A stretch of DNA of 64,000 nt from Candidatus Riflebacteria bacterium HGW-Riflebacteria-2. Lineage in GTDB: Bacteria; Muiribacteriota; Ozemobacteria; Ozemobacterales; Ozemobacteraceae. Of the stretch, positions 25,117-33,877 are shown piece by piece (position 1 is the first letter of the stretch; each line of letters opens with the position of its first letter). The notes below the pieces were generated by a model. That model was not told where the DNA came from. It made no database searches and worked only from the letters and a program-made list of their open reading frames with translations. Where the stretch lies: assembly GCA_002839435.1 (NCBI GenBank), contig PGYA01000004.1, positions 88,279 to 152,278 of the forward strand. The letters are read 5' to 3'. The translations under genes were made by a program, and so were the position numbers.

Positions 25117-25985
25117 AGATAACCCTTTTTATCGTGCTTTTGCTTGTCATTATGATGCCAATCGGCTGGTTCGCTGCTTCCGGCTCTGAGATGCTACGAC
25201 TTACCCCTGTAATAGACGAAGTCTCTCCTTTGTATATGGGAGTAATTCCTTTCATTCAAGCCGAAAAACTGCGCGAACAGACGCAACCGGTCGGTGATTA
25301 CCTGGCATATCGCATTGGTCGCCCGGTCAAGCTCACGACTGTGCCTGATTACGAAAGCCTGGCTCGTCTACTCGAACTTGGTAAAATACATATTGCCTGG
25401 TTTTCGCATGCTTCTCTCGAAAAGCTACGCGGTAATAGTGACTGGCAGGTCGTCTGCCGGCCGGTGCAATATGATAGTGTTCTTTACAGTGGTCAGATTG
25501 TAGTGCGCGAAGATAGCCCTTATCAAACCGTGCAAGATCTGCGTGGTCGCAAGTTTGCTTACGTAGACAGGTTCTCCGGGTCGGGCTTCTATTTTCCAAA
25601 CTTGTATTTCAAGGCTGAAGGCATCAGACCGCTAGATTTTTTCAGCAGTGTCGAGTTTTCTCAAAGCCATCGCTCCAGCCTGCTGGGAGTGCTGGAGGGC
25701 AAGTATGACGCCGCAGCCGTATTCTCTTCTGAACTGGTATACGAAGGTAGCGCAGGTCTGCGAGTGATTGCCCGCACTGGCCCAATCCCCAACGATCCGC
25801 TGGTCGTGCGCGCAGATATGGCGCCCGAACTCAAGGCTCAGATCGAAAAAGCCATGCTGACAATGCACGAAGACGCAAAGGGCATCGAGTATCTCAAATA
25901 TCTCATGATTCTGCGCGGCACCTCAAAATATGCCGCAGAAAGCGAAGTGCAGACCCTTCTCGAACAATCCGCCCCGCCAGATTGA
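25113..25985 (+). CDS. PhnD-type phosphonate/phosphate-like periplasmic binding protein
   Basis: 290 residues with an N-terminal hydrophobic export or anchor segment (ITLFIVLLLVIMMPIGWFAA) and a PhnD-family fold: YMGVIPFIQAEKLREQTQPVGDYLAYRIGRPVKL, IHIAWFSHASLE, LRGRKFAYVDRFSGSGFYFPNLYF and KYDAAAVFSS. Relatives bind phosphonate, phosphite, thiamine-like or other small ligands for ABC importers, or feed sensory systems. No ATPase or permease gene is nearby. It overlaps the HEAT-repeat gene by 4 nt (ATGA) and so forms a tightly coupled unit with the receptor and transporter-like protein, which suggests a sensing role. The ligand cannot be read from the sequence. Confidence 0.8.
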   Translation: MKITLFIVLLLVIMMPIGWFAASGSEMLRLTPVIDEVSPLYMGVIPFIQAEKLREQTQPVGDYLAYRIGRPVKLTTVPDYESLARLLELGKIHIAWFSHASLEKLRGNSDWQVVCRPVQYDSVLYSGQIVVREDSPYQTVQDLRGRKFAYVDRFSGSGFYFPNLYFKAEGIRPLDFFSSVEFSQSHRSSLLGVLEGKYDAAAVFSSELVYEGSAGLRVIARTGPIPNDPLVVRADMAPELKAQIEKAMLTMHEDAKGIEYLKYLMILRGTSKYAAESEVQTLLEQSAPPD

Positions 25986-26050
25986 AGCTTCAGCATGCAT
26001 ATGACAGGATTTATTGAGGCTGGCGTTGAAATGTGGTAGAATGCAGCACT

Positions 26051-27172
26051 ATGAAAAACACTGAAATTCCTTTTTTTCTTGGCTACGTTGAACAGGCAAT
26101 TGGCGGCGGCCAGGATCCTCTGAGCCCGCCGATCTCGATCAGCAGAAACGGCACCCTTGCCAAATGGCGTGGCAAGCTTAATTTTATCGATCTCAGGGCC
26201 AACGATCCCGCCCTCAAAAAAAACGCCGCGGCATTCGAACAGGTGTTACAGAAGGCAGCTTCTCTCGAAATCAAGGTCATAATCACACTGCCGGAATATT
26301 CGCCGGTCTATTTTGACCTGCCACCTGCACCCGAAGTTCCAGAGTCGAAGCGCCCGGCGCCACCAGCACCTCGTGGCGTCATTAAAGACAAGCGCCTGGC
26401 ACACTTCAAGCCGGCATATCTTGCTTTGCCATCTTCGATCCAGGGGCATCCGTCATATTATGCGCTGTCTGTCGAAGAATGCCTGCCGATAATCGAACTG
26501 GCCGCAAAATACTCGGTCAGAGATATCATTGTGCCTGTTTCCGAACCCGGCGTCTTTCTCGATCCGCAGGCCGAAATCCGGTTTAAAATAGCCTTGAAGG
26601 AGCTGCACGAAGCTGCAACAGCCGCTTCTATCACTCTGCACCTGCGTAATGGCGGCATTTCGCTCTCTGTTTACCGCAAACTGGCGCGTGAATTTGGCTG
26701 TAAATTTGCTTATGACGTGGGAATTGCACATCTTGAGGGCGACAATATACTCGATACTTATCAGAAATTAGATGATGACATCTCGATTATCTCTCTCCAG
26801 CAGGTCTTGCCAGGTCTTGACAAATACAGCGGTCGGCGTGAGGCCATGGACAGAGCGCTCAAGGAATATGTCGCGGCTCGCAACGAGTATCGCCAGAGTC
26901 TCAAGGAAAAAGATGACAGCTACAGTGAAAAATGTCTGAAACAGTTTAATTACGCGCTCAAGGATTATCAGGAGGCGCGTCGAAATTCATTCTTCAACCT
27001 TGGTCTGTATCAAAGTGGTGACCTTAACCTGGTTCCATTGCTCAAAGAGATACGTCGCAGTATCGAAGCCGGTACCGAGAAGTATGTGCTTCTGGCAATG
27101 GTTCCCAATACGCGCAACAATGATTTCGTCGTGCAGAAAGTCGCACCTGAAAACTTTTCGGGCGCTTTCTGA
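26051..27172 (+). CDS. Predicted TIM-barrel (xylose-isomerase-like) protein
   Basis: 373 residues from ATG 26051; the track's start six codons upstream lacks support and no strong Shine-Dalgarno is present for either. No signal peptide. The pattern of alternating strands and helices (KLNFIDLRAND, IKVIITLPEYSP, VRDIIVPVSEPGVF, ITLHLRNGGI, CKFAYDVGIAHLEGDN, DISIISLQQVLPG) resembles an AP-endonuclease-2/sugar-isomerase barrel, with 'AYDVGIAHLEGDN' at the place where this superfamily often has metal ligands. A charged helical insert (about residues 270-315, EYRQSLKEKDDSYSEKCLKQF) interrupts the last part. Substrate unknown. It is 11 nt upstream of a secreted TPR gene. Confidence 0.5.
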   Translation: MKNTEIPFFLGYVEQAIGGGQDPLSPPISISRNGTLAKWRGKLNFIDLRANDPALKKNAAAFEQVLQKAASLEIKVIITLPEYSPVYFDLPPAPEVPESKRPAPPAPRGVIKDKRLAHFKPAYLALPSSIQGHPSYYALSVEECLPIIELAAKYSVRDIIVPVSEPGVFLDPQAEIRFKIALKELHEAATAASITLHLRNGGISLSVYRKLAREFGCKFAYDVGIAHLEGDNILDTYQKLDDDISIISLQQVLPGLDKYSGRREAMDRALKEYVAARNEYRQSLKEKDDSYSEKCLKQFNYALKDYQEARRNSFFNLGLYQSGDLNLVPLLKEIRRSIEAGTEKYVLLAMVPNTRNNDFVVQKVAPENFSGAF

Positions 27173-27183
27173 GTGGTAAAAGC

Positions 27184-28326
27184 ATGAGAAAAGTCATACT
27201 CTGCCTGGTTCTGTGCGCAACCTGCCTGATGCCGGTTCCCGGTCCGGGTCAGGATGTCGCGGCCGCTGGGGTGACGGCGCCCTATACTTTGAATAACTGC
27301 TTGAGCCGTGCCGAAGAGCTGTTCCGCGCCAATAAGTATTCTGAGGCGCTGATTTTTTATTACGAAGGCATGAGCATGACCGCTAACGAAGAGATCAAGG
27401 CGCGTCTGCATTTTCGTATTGGCGAATGCCTCGAGGCGCTAAGGCGTTTCGATTTTGCTACTTATCACTACAAACTCGCCGTTCGGGGAAAACTGCCTGA
27501 GCTGCTGGTCAGCCGAGCCATCATGAAGCTCGAACATCTGCCTGAGCTGGCGCAGACGGAAGAAGCCACCCGTCTTTTCAATCGCTCCATGGAACTCTAC
27601 CGTCGTCGCAATATTCGCGATGCCATCGACAGTTATCTGGCCAGCCTCCGCCTGATGCCGACTCTGATGGCGCAGGATGAATCGGGCCTGATCGAAGATG
27701 CCGTCAAATACCTTACTTTTCTGTCAGAAAGCAAGGAACGTGAGCCCGATCGACTGCTTAAACTCGCCACTTTTCTCGAGTTACGTGGCGATGTCGAAAA
27801 GTCGATCGAGACGCTGCAGCAGATCGCGATAATTTATCCTGAATCTGATCAGGCCCGCCAGGCTGACGAAAAGCTTGAGCAGTTCACGCAGCGGCGTACT
27901 GCTTATGTCGAACCGGTCAGACCCGTAGATGCTCTAAGTGAAGTTTATGGTGAAGAACCGACACTGATTTTCAACGAAGCATTTGAATTCAGAAATGCCG
28001 GCACAATTTCGCGGCAGCTCGAAAATGCAGCATTTACGTTGCGCGCAGCCAACGAGCGCCCCGGCATTCCACCCGACCGTTTCGAAACGTTTTCGATAAC
28101 TCTGGGGCAGGGGACCGACCAGCGCGATTTCTTATTCACGGCCGAAGAGGGAATCGATCAGAAGAATCTTAGTTTCGCGGCCGGTGGCGTAAACTATTCG
28201 GTCGCCTTTACTTCAATAAATCAGACGCACGGGTACATTCAAGACCTTTACGGCGACGGTCGTCGCGCGGTTACGCTTTTTTCGAATGTCGGGGTACAGC
28301 TTAAGATTGAGCGGCAGCAGGACTGA
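27184..28326 (+). CDS. Secreted TPR-repeat protein
   Basis: 380 residues. A signal peptide (MRKVILCLVLCATCLMPVPG) is followed by TPR-like helices at about 35-235 (AEELFRANKYSEALIFYYEG, IGECLEALRRFDFATYHYKLA, RSMELYRRRNIRDAIDSYLASL, DVEKSIETLQQIAIIYPESDQA) and a C-terminal beta-rich domain of about 120 residues (PDRFETFSITLGQGTDQRDF). Probably periplasmic or outer-membrane associated. Nothing indicates a specific partner. It is separated by 15 nt from a 36-residue membrane protein and may be cotranscribed with it. Confidence 0.7.
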   Translation: MRKVILCLVLCATCLMPVPGPGQDVAAAGVTAPYTLNNCLSRAEELFRANKYSEALIFYYEGMSMTANEEIKARLHFRIGECLEALRRFDFATYHYKLAVRGKLPELLVSRAIMKLEHLPELAQTEEATRLFNRSMELYRRRNIRDAIDSYLASLRLMPTLMAQDESGLIEDAVKYLTFLSESKEREPDRLLKLATFLELRGDVEKSIETLQQIAIIYPESDQARQADEKLEQFTQRRTAYVEPVRPVDALSEVYGEEPTLIFNEAFEFRNAGTISRQLENAAFTLRAANERPGIPPDRFETFSITLGQGTDQRDFLFTAEEGIDQKNLSFAAGGVNYSVAFTSINQTHGYIQDLYGDGRRAVTLFSNVGVQLKIERQQD

Positions 28327-28341
28327 CGGGGGAGAGCAATA

Positions 28342-28452
28342 ATGTTTTTTCAGATTTTTGGCTATGCTTTCGGATTGTTTATGGCTGTACATTATTACGT
28401 TTTTCTTGTGTTCCTGCCCGCGTTGATAGACAGTTTCCTTGACGATAAATAA
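28342..28452 (+). CDS. 36-residue putative membrane peptide
   Basis: Too short for the ORF track. ATG 28342 to TAA 28452 encodes MFFQIFGYAFGLFMAVHYYV-FLVFLPALIDSFLDDK. A GGGGGAGA stretch lies 6-7 nt upstream. The product is one hydrophobic, aromatic-rich helix with an acidic C-terminus, so it could be a single-pass small membrane protein. Support is the Shine-Dalgarno, position and composition only; homology cannot be judged. Confidence 0.45.
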   Translation: MFFQIFGYAFGLFMAVHYYVFLVFLPALIDSFLDDK

Positions 28453-28534
28453 TTTGCGCAATTTTTGCGGTTTTCTGTTATCATATCTGGAACGCCTTGG
28501 CGGACATTCCTTTTAGAGACCTTGGAGCGTGGAT

Positions 28535-30604
28535 ATGAGAACAAGATTTTCGGGGGAAGACCTCAACAGCCTGAGTCGGGAAGAGTTGTACGAACTTGCG
28601 CAAAAGCTCGAACTGAGTGTACGTAAAAACAGCTCAAGAGAAAAACTTGTCGAAGCACTGCTGCCGCATGCACAGAAAACTGCTGCCAGGAAAGCCGCTG
28701 CTACGAAAAAATCTTCCACAACGTCCAGCGTCAAGGTTCCCGACAAAAAATCTGCTACAAAATCTGCTGCGCCAGTAAAAAAAGCGGCCGAAAACATAAA
28801 AACCGCTGCTCCTAAGAAATCGACCGGATCCGAAAAATCGGAGACTGCCAAAAAGGCCACAGCTTCGAAGCTGGCGGCCAAAAAAACTGAAGTTGCCGCT
28901 TCGGCCAAAAAACGTGGCAGGCCGGCCAGGGACGAGATTAAAGACGCAGTTGCCGAAGAACAACCTGTTGCCAGGAAAACCACAAAAAAGGCTGCTCCCG
29001 CCAAGCCAGTTGCAGAAAAAAGTGCAACAGTAAAGAAAGGGCGCGGCCGCCCGGCAAAAAGCGCAGTAAAAGCGCCAGAACCAGTTAATGCGCCAGAAAA
29101 AAAGAGTTCCGATAAATCCGCAAAAGCGGTAAAAGCCGTCGAGAAACCGGCGGAACCGGTAAAGCCATTGCCCAAAAAGAGCCCCGGTCGACCGCGAAAG
29201 AGTTCTGTAAAAGCACCTGACCCGATTGTCACGACCGAAGTGCCAACAGCAAAAAAGCGTGGTCGCCCGGCAAAAAGTAGCGTTACCCCGGCTGTAAAAC
29301 CAGAACAGGCTGAGGAGCCGGTTGATGCTTCTGCATGTAACGTTTCTGAGGCGGCAGTAAAGGGTCTTGCCCGTGGTTTTGCCAGGAAGTCTGAAGATGT
29401 GCCGACAAAATCCAGAAGCAAAAAAGGCGCCGAAGTTTTCAAAGATGGCGTGGCAGTTCCGGTAGAATCGGCAGAATCTCACAAAACAAGCATGCCGGCA
29501 GCTGATAAAATAGAGCGTGAGCGCGAGAGACGCCATTCTTCTTTGAAGACAACCATGGAAGTTCCTATTTTTCAGCCAATCGCTCCAGTCGAAGCGGCTT
29601 CAACCATCAGCGAAGATGAACTGACTGGCGATCTGCCGCTGGAATACGGTGAAACCCGTATTGTGCTACAGATTCGCGATCCGCACTGGGCTTACGCTTA
29701 CTGGGAGATCCCCCGGGTTGAGCTCAAACGCATCGAACTTGAAGTAGGTATTTTCGAATTTGCTCACTCACATTTTGTTCTGCGCCTGCACAACGTGTCT
29801 CAGGGCTTTTCACAGGAAATAAAACTCAGCGAGCATGCCCGCAACTGGTATATCTATCTTGAATACCCGCAAACCGTATATCAGGTCGAGCTTGGCATGC
29901 AGAGCCCAACTGAAGGCTATACTTTTATTGCCCTTTCCAATCTTGTGCAGACACCACCCGATCGTGTCGCCGAAAGCTGGGCTGCACCAGTTCTGCCAGA
30001 ACCAGAGCCCGAAACGGTAGAAAGGCTTGGCGGCCATGAGATTGCCGAACCGCCGCCGCAGTCCCCGGGAATTCCACAGATTACCGAACCGGCGCAGGTT
30101 TATTTTCAGAGCGTGACTGGCGAGTCGGTGCCACATCAGGGTTCTTCCGACCTTTTGGCCGGTCAGCGTCTGCAGGCTCCCGAGCAGCCTTCTGGTGAGG
30201 CTCCATTTGTGTCGGGTGGCACCTCGTCTTTCGAAATGCCCGGTTCATACGCTATGCCTGGCTCTTTTGTCATGCCTGGCTCATTTGGTATGCCAACTTC
30301 GCCTGCTCCCACTTCCGCCGACTGGACCTCTCCCGGCGCTGGTGGTTTTGGAGCCGGGCCGCTCGCGGCAGAAGATGACATATTTCTGGTGGCAGCCGTC
30401 GAAGTGATTGTATATGGCCAGGTAAAGATTGGTTGTGATCTGACTTTTCAGGGTCATCCACTGCGGGTTCGCCCTGATGGTACTTTCAGCTTGCGCCTGG
30501 CACTGCCTTTTGACAGCGGCCACAGCATCGACCTGGTTGCAACTGACCCCCGCACCGGAAAGACACGTGTCATTAAAGCTGCCGTCACTCTCAAAAAGAG
30601 CTGA
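28535..30604 (+). CDS. DUF4912 protein with SAP-like N-terminus and AT-hook-like motifs
   Basis: 689 residues from ATG 28535 (TTGGAG 7 nt upstream; the track's GTG at 28529 is too close to it). Residues 1-45 resemble a SAP/Rho-N helix pair (DLNSLSREELYELAQKLELS and SREKLVEALL). Residues 50-300 are Lys/Ala/Pro-rich with four AT-hook-like cores: KKRGRPARD, KGRGRPAKS, KSPGRPRKS and KKRGRPAKS. Residues about 365-480 form a DUF4912 domain (YGETRIVLQIRDPHWAYAYWEI, HFVLRLHNVSQGFSQEI). A linker has MPGSF-type repeats, and a final beta domain follows (VEVIVYGQVKIGCDLTFQGHPLRVRPDGTFSLRLALP). The next gene is a GH57 glucan enzyme, a pairing that suggests a link to glycogen metabolism. Function is not established. 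Confidence 0.75.
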   Translation: MRTRFSGEDLNSLSREELYELAQKLELSVRKNSSREKLVEALLPHAQKTAARKAAATKKSSTTSSVKVPDKKSATKSAAPVKKAAENIKTAAPKKSTGSEKSETAKKATASKLAAKKTEVAASAKKRGRPARDEIKDAVAEEQPVARKTTKKAAPAKPVAEKSATVKKGRGRPAKSAVKAPEPVNAPEKKSSDKSAKAVKAVEKPAEPVKPLPKKSPGRPRKSSVKAPDPIVTTEVPTAKKRGRPAKSSVTPAVKPEQAEEPVDASACNVSEAAVKGLARGFARKSEDVPTKSRSKKGAEVFKDGVAVPVESAESHKTSMPAADKIERERERRHSSLKTTMEVPIFQPIAPVEAASTISEDELTGDLPLEYGETRIVLQIRDPHWAYAYWEIPRVELKRIELEVGIFEFAHSHFVLRLHNVSQGFSQEIKLSEHARNWYIYLEYPQTVYQVELGMQSPTEGYTFIALSNLVQTPPDRVAESWAAPVLPEPEPETVERLGGHEIAEPPPQSPGIPQITEPAQVYFQSVTGESVPHQGSSDLLAGQRLQAPEQPSGEAPFVSGGTSSFEMPGSYAMPGSFVMPGSFGMPTSPAPTSADWTSPGAGGFGAGPLAAEDDIFLVAAVEVIVYGQVKIGCDLTFQGHPLRVRPDGTFSLRLALPFDSGHSIDLVATDPRTGKTRVIKAAVTLKKS
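30236..30295 (+). repeat. 18-bp MPGS(F/Y) tandem repeat in DUF4912 protein
   Basis: About three 6-codon units (MPGSYA, MPGSFV, MPGSFG) encoded by near-identical 18-bp copies such as atgcctggctcatttggt. The motif is reminiscent of, but not the same as, the Met-Pro-Gly repeats of FliY in this window. Confidence 0.7.
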
Positions 30605-30613
30605 TATATCTCG

Positions 30614-32203
30614 ATGAATAACACTACAGGCTATCTTTCTCTGATATTGCATGCTCATCTTCCTTTTGTCCGCCATCCGGAACATGCCGACATGATGGAG
30701 GAAAGGTGGCTTTTTGAAGCGATCACCGAAACCTATGTGCCGCTGCTCGATGTTTTCGGCAAACTTTGTGAAGATGGTATCGATTTTCGCATCACCATGA
30801 CTTTGACGCCTCCTCTTGTAAATATGCTGTCTGACGATCTGTTGATCGCACGTTATTCTCGTCACCTCGCACTACTCGAGGAGCTTGCCGACAAAGAAGT
30901 CGAGCGCACCCGCTGGATGCCGCAGTTTCATGCTTCGGCGCTGATGTATCGCGATAAGTTTCACCAGATTCGCAAAATTTTTAATTTCTGGCAGGGGAAT
31001 CTGGTTAACGCTTTCAAAAGCTTTCAGGATGCTGGTGTGCTTGAGATTATCACCTGTTGCGCCACGCATGGCTTTCTGCCTTTGATCAATGATTTCAGAG
31101 AAGCGGTTCGGGCCCAGATCGATATGGCTGTGCGCGATTATAAAAAACATTTTGGTCGGCAGCCGCGTGGCATCTGGCTGGCCGAGTGCGCCTACAACCC
31201 TGGCGACGACGAGATTCTCAAGGAGTTCGGTCTCGAATATTTTTTTACCGACACACATGGCATTCTCTTCGCTGATCCGCGCCCGACCTATGGTGTGTAT
31301 GCCCCTATAGCCTGTCCTTCCGGGGTTGTCGCATTTGGCCGCGATGTTGAGAGCAGTCGACAGGTGTGGTCGGCGCATGAGGGTTACCCCGGCGACCCCG
31401 CCTATCGCGATTTTTATCGTGATATCGGTTTCGATCTCGAATTCGACTACATCAGGCCCTATATTCATGAATCTGGACATCGGCTCAATACCGGCATTAA
31501 ATATCATCGCATTACCTCGCGTGAGATCGAAGACAAAGAGCCATACAACTATCAGGATGCAATGGCGCGGGTTGCCGTGCATGCTGCGCATTTCCTGTGG
31601 TGCCGCGAACGCCAGATCGAATATCTGGTCGGCAACATGGAACGCAAGCCAATTGTCGTGTCGCCTTATGATGCCGAGCTTTTTGGGCACTGGTGGTATG
31701 AGGGCCCTGATTTCATTCATCTCGTTCTGCGCAAGATGGCGCTCGAAAGCAAGACCGTTAAGCTCGCCACCCCTTCTGATTATCTCGACGAATATCCGCG
31801 CAATCAGCAGTCAACGCCTTCACTGTCGTCGTGGGGGCACAAAGGCTACAATGAGGTCTGGCTCGATGAGAGCAACGCCTGGATATATCCGCATATGCAC
31901 AAGGCTTCCGAACGCATGATCGAGCTTGCCAACTCTTTCCCCAAAGCAGAAGGGCTGGCGCTGCGGGCTCTCAATCAGGCTGCCCGCGAGCTCATGCTGT
32001 TGCAGTCTTCTGACTGGGCCTTCATCATGAAGACCGGCACTACTGTAGAATATGCGCACAAACGCACAAAAGATCACGTATTTAGATTTACCAGGCTTTA
32101 TGACGACATCAGAAACGGCAGCATCAACGAGAACTGGCTGCGTGAGGTCGAACGCCGTGATAATATTTTTCCCGAGATGGATTACCGCATTTATCGCAGC
32201 TGA
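30614..32203 (+). CDS. GH57 1,4-alpha-glucan branching enzyme (DUF1957-type)
   Basis: 529 residues, the usual length for GH57 branching enzymes. GH57 motifs are visible in order: HAHLPFV (about 13-19), GIWLAECAYNPG with the likely nucleophile Glu near residue 190, and YDAELFGHWWYEGPDF with the likely acid/base Asp near 352, followed by the helical C-terminal domain. These enzymes transfer alpha-1,4-glucan segments to form alpha-1,6 branches in cytoplasmic glycogen. A GH57 amylase or 4-alpha-glucanotransferase is the alternative, but the ECAY and DAELFGHWW motifs favour the branching group. It lies 9 nt downstream of the DUF4912 gene and 12 nt upstream of the CHASE2/cyclase gene, so it is probably cotranscribed with both. 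Confidence 0.88.
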   Translation: MNNTTGYLSLILHAHLPFVRHPEHADMMEERWLFEAITETYVPLLDVFGKLCEDGIDFRITMTLTPPLVNMLSDDLLIARYSRHLALLEELADKEVERTRWMPQFHASALMYRDKFHQIRKIFNFWQGNLVNAFKSFQDAGVLEIITCCATHGFLPLINDFREAVRAQIDMAVRDYKKHFGRQPRGIWLAECAYNPGDDEILKEFGLEYFFTDTHGILFADPRPTYGVYAPIACPSGVVAFGRDVESSRQVWSAHEGYPGDPAYRDFYRDIGFDLEFDYIRPYIHESGHRLNTGIKYHRITSREIEDKEPYNYQDAMARVAVHAAHFLWCRERQIEYLVGNMERKPIVVSPYDAELFGHWWYEGPDFIHLVLRKMALESKTVKLATPSDYLDEYPRNQQSTPSLSSWGHKGYNEVWLDESNAWIYPHMHKASERMIELANSFPKAEGLALRALNQAARELMLLQSSDWAFIMKTGTTVEYAHKRTKDHVFRFTRLYDDIRNGSINENWLREVERRDNIFPEMDYRIYRS

Positions 32204-32215
32204 TTGAGAGGTGTT

Positions 32216-33877
32216 ATGAGTAAATCTGGTATGTTCGCTGCCATAAAATCAGTTTTTATTGCTTCGTCAACTTCAAAATCGCAGGAAACCGTCAGAACCG
32301 GCCTGATTTTTGGCTTCATAATAGCACTTCTGTCACTGCTGCTCCTGATGACCGGACTTTATAATGGTATCGACAGTTACATTAACACAATGGTTTTGCA
32401 GGTAGGCTTTCAGACGCCTGAAAAACAGAATGAAAGCGTGTGGATAGTCAAAAAGGATCAGGCAACTTCCGAGCTTCTCGAAAAGAATCCCGACCGTGAA
32501 GAATTTGCCTCGGTTTTTCGTTTTCTTGGGCAGCCCCAGATCGTTAAGAGGATGGAAGGCTATTCTGGCTCTGGCCTGAGACTGTTTCAGATTGATGTCG
32601 GTTGCTTCAAAGATTACAAAAACATGCTGTTCAAAACCGGCTATGCCGAATGGGGTACTTTTGTAGATGCTTCGGATCAGGCTTCGGCAACTAGAGTAGA
32701 CGCTTTTGATCTGAAAAAATGGCGTTCTGGCAGCAACCTTGTGCGCAAATACATTAATGAAAAGCCTGAGGAAAGGGCATACACAAGTCTTATCAAGGTT
32801 ACCAGTCAGCTCTGGACACCTACTGCCAAGTATGCCTTTTCGATTCTTGCCGGAGGTGGGCAACATTTGATAATGCCTACACTGACAACCGACTGGAGCA
32901 ATCCTGAACTCAGAAGATTTTTGCAGTCGCAGATCGATAAGAATGCTGAGTCATCCGGAACAGGTGCCGAAAAGGTTCCTGAAGATCTGGAACCGGCAAT
33001 TAAACTGCTAAAACGCTGGCAGAATCTGTTCTTAAATCTGCGAAGAGTTGATCCCCGGTTGATAATTTCGTTTTGCGACAGCCCGGGTGTTCTGTTCAGT
33101 GTTTCGTTTGATTTTTTTCTCGAACCGGCTCCGCCTGAATTTTTGGTAGAACCATCGTCGGTAATCGGATTCGACTTTGTTTTTCAGGGTGAGAAAAGAC
33201 CGGCAACCGATGAAGCGCTCATCGCAGCGATTGCTTCTTCTTCCGGCAAGGTCATTCTTGCCGCACATACAATGATGGAAGAAGACTTGCGGGGACACGC
33301 CGAGGATGATATTGAGGGTGATAATGCTAACAGGTTAAGAAAAAAGGGAACCGCCAAATTTGTTCAACGTCTGATCGTGCCGCACGAAAAATTTATCCGG
33401 GGCAATGCGGAAACCGCAATGATCGATATGGGAATCGGCAGCAAGGGGTTCGTTGACAAGGCACCCATGTTCATTGTCACCGAGCAGGCAAAGAAACTCA
33501 TGCCTTCATTCAGCCTTAAGATAGCCATGCTTGAACTCGATCGCCGTCACCCGGATATGAAACCCTCCTACACTGAAGAGATGACCAGGGTTCTCGCTGA
33601 AATCTACGACAGTGTTGCTTCAGGAACCTTTCGCGGGCCGTTGGTTATTCACGATAGACAAATACCGGTCGATAGCAGGGGATTTATGTTTATCGACTAT
33701 GTGGGGTCTACCATAGTTGGATCGACCGTTGACGCATCCAGAAACAAGGCTGCTATCAGCTCGGTTTCACTTTATGAGTGTTTCGATCGAAAAACCCTTG
33801 CTCATCTTCACCGTCAGATGCCGCACAAAAAAGCTTTGCTGCCCGAAAACGCCCACCGGCGAACCCTGGGTGTGTGA
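32216..33877 (+). CDS. CHASE2 sensor domain, N-terminal part of a frameshifted adenylate cyclase gene
   Basis: Start ATG 32216 (GAGAGGTG 4-5 nt upstream); the track's TTG at 32204 is less likely. A TM helix at about 26-48 (TGLIFGFIIALLSLLLLMTGLY) precedes a large extracytoplasmic region with CHASE2 hallmarks: SVIGFDFVFQGEKRPATDEALIAAIASSSGKVILAAH and GFMFIDYVGSTI followed by SVSLYEC. The frame then ends in KKALLPENAHRRTLGV at 33877, whereas the expected CHASE2 continuation and two more TM helices plus a cyclase are found in the +1 frame. The two frames together make one CHASE2-TM-cyclase of about 975 residues. The shift must lie between about 33780 and 33877; an A6 run at 33827-33832 is one candidate site. 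Confidence 0.75.
   Translation: MSKSGMFAAIKSVFIASSTSKSQETVRTGLIFGFIIALLSLLLLMTGLYNGIDSYINTMVLQVGFQTPEKQNESVWIVKKDQATSELLEKNPDREEFASVFRFLGQPQIVKRMEGYSGSGLRLFQIDVGCFKDYKNMLFKTGYAEWGTFVDASDQASATRVDAFDLKKWRSGSNLVRKYINEKPEERAYTSLIKVTSQLWTPTAKYAFSILAGGGQHLIMPTLTTDWSNPELRRFLQSQIDKNAESSGTGAEKVPEDLEPAIKLLKRWQNLFLNLRRVDPRLIISFCDSPGVLFSVSFDFFLEPAPPEFLVEPSSVIGFDFVFQGEKRPATDEALIAAIASSSGKVILAAHTMMEEDLRGHAEDDIEGDNANRLRKKGTAKFVQRLIVPHEKFIRGNAETAMIDMGIGSKGFVDKAPMFIVTEQAKKLMPSFSLKIAMLELDRRHPDMKPSYTEEMTRVLAEIYDSVASGTFRGPLVIHDRQIPVDSRGFMFIDYVGSTIVGSTVDASRNKAAISSVSLYECFDRKTLAHLHRQMPHKKALLPENAHRRTLGV

Noticed and set aside
28513-29536. Long minus-strand ORFs (309 and 300 residues) opposite the DUF4912 gene
   Set aside because: They are antisense shadows of the Lys/Ala-rich low-complexity coding sequence, giving Phe/Ala-rich nonsense.
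30281-31720. Minus-strand ORFs of 194 and 282 residues opposite GH57
   Set aside because: The plus strand has full GH57 motifs; these are antisense shadows.
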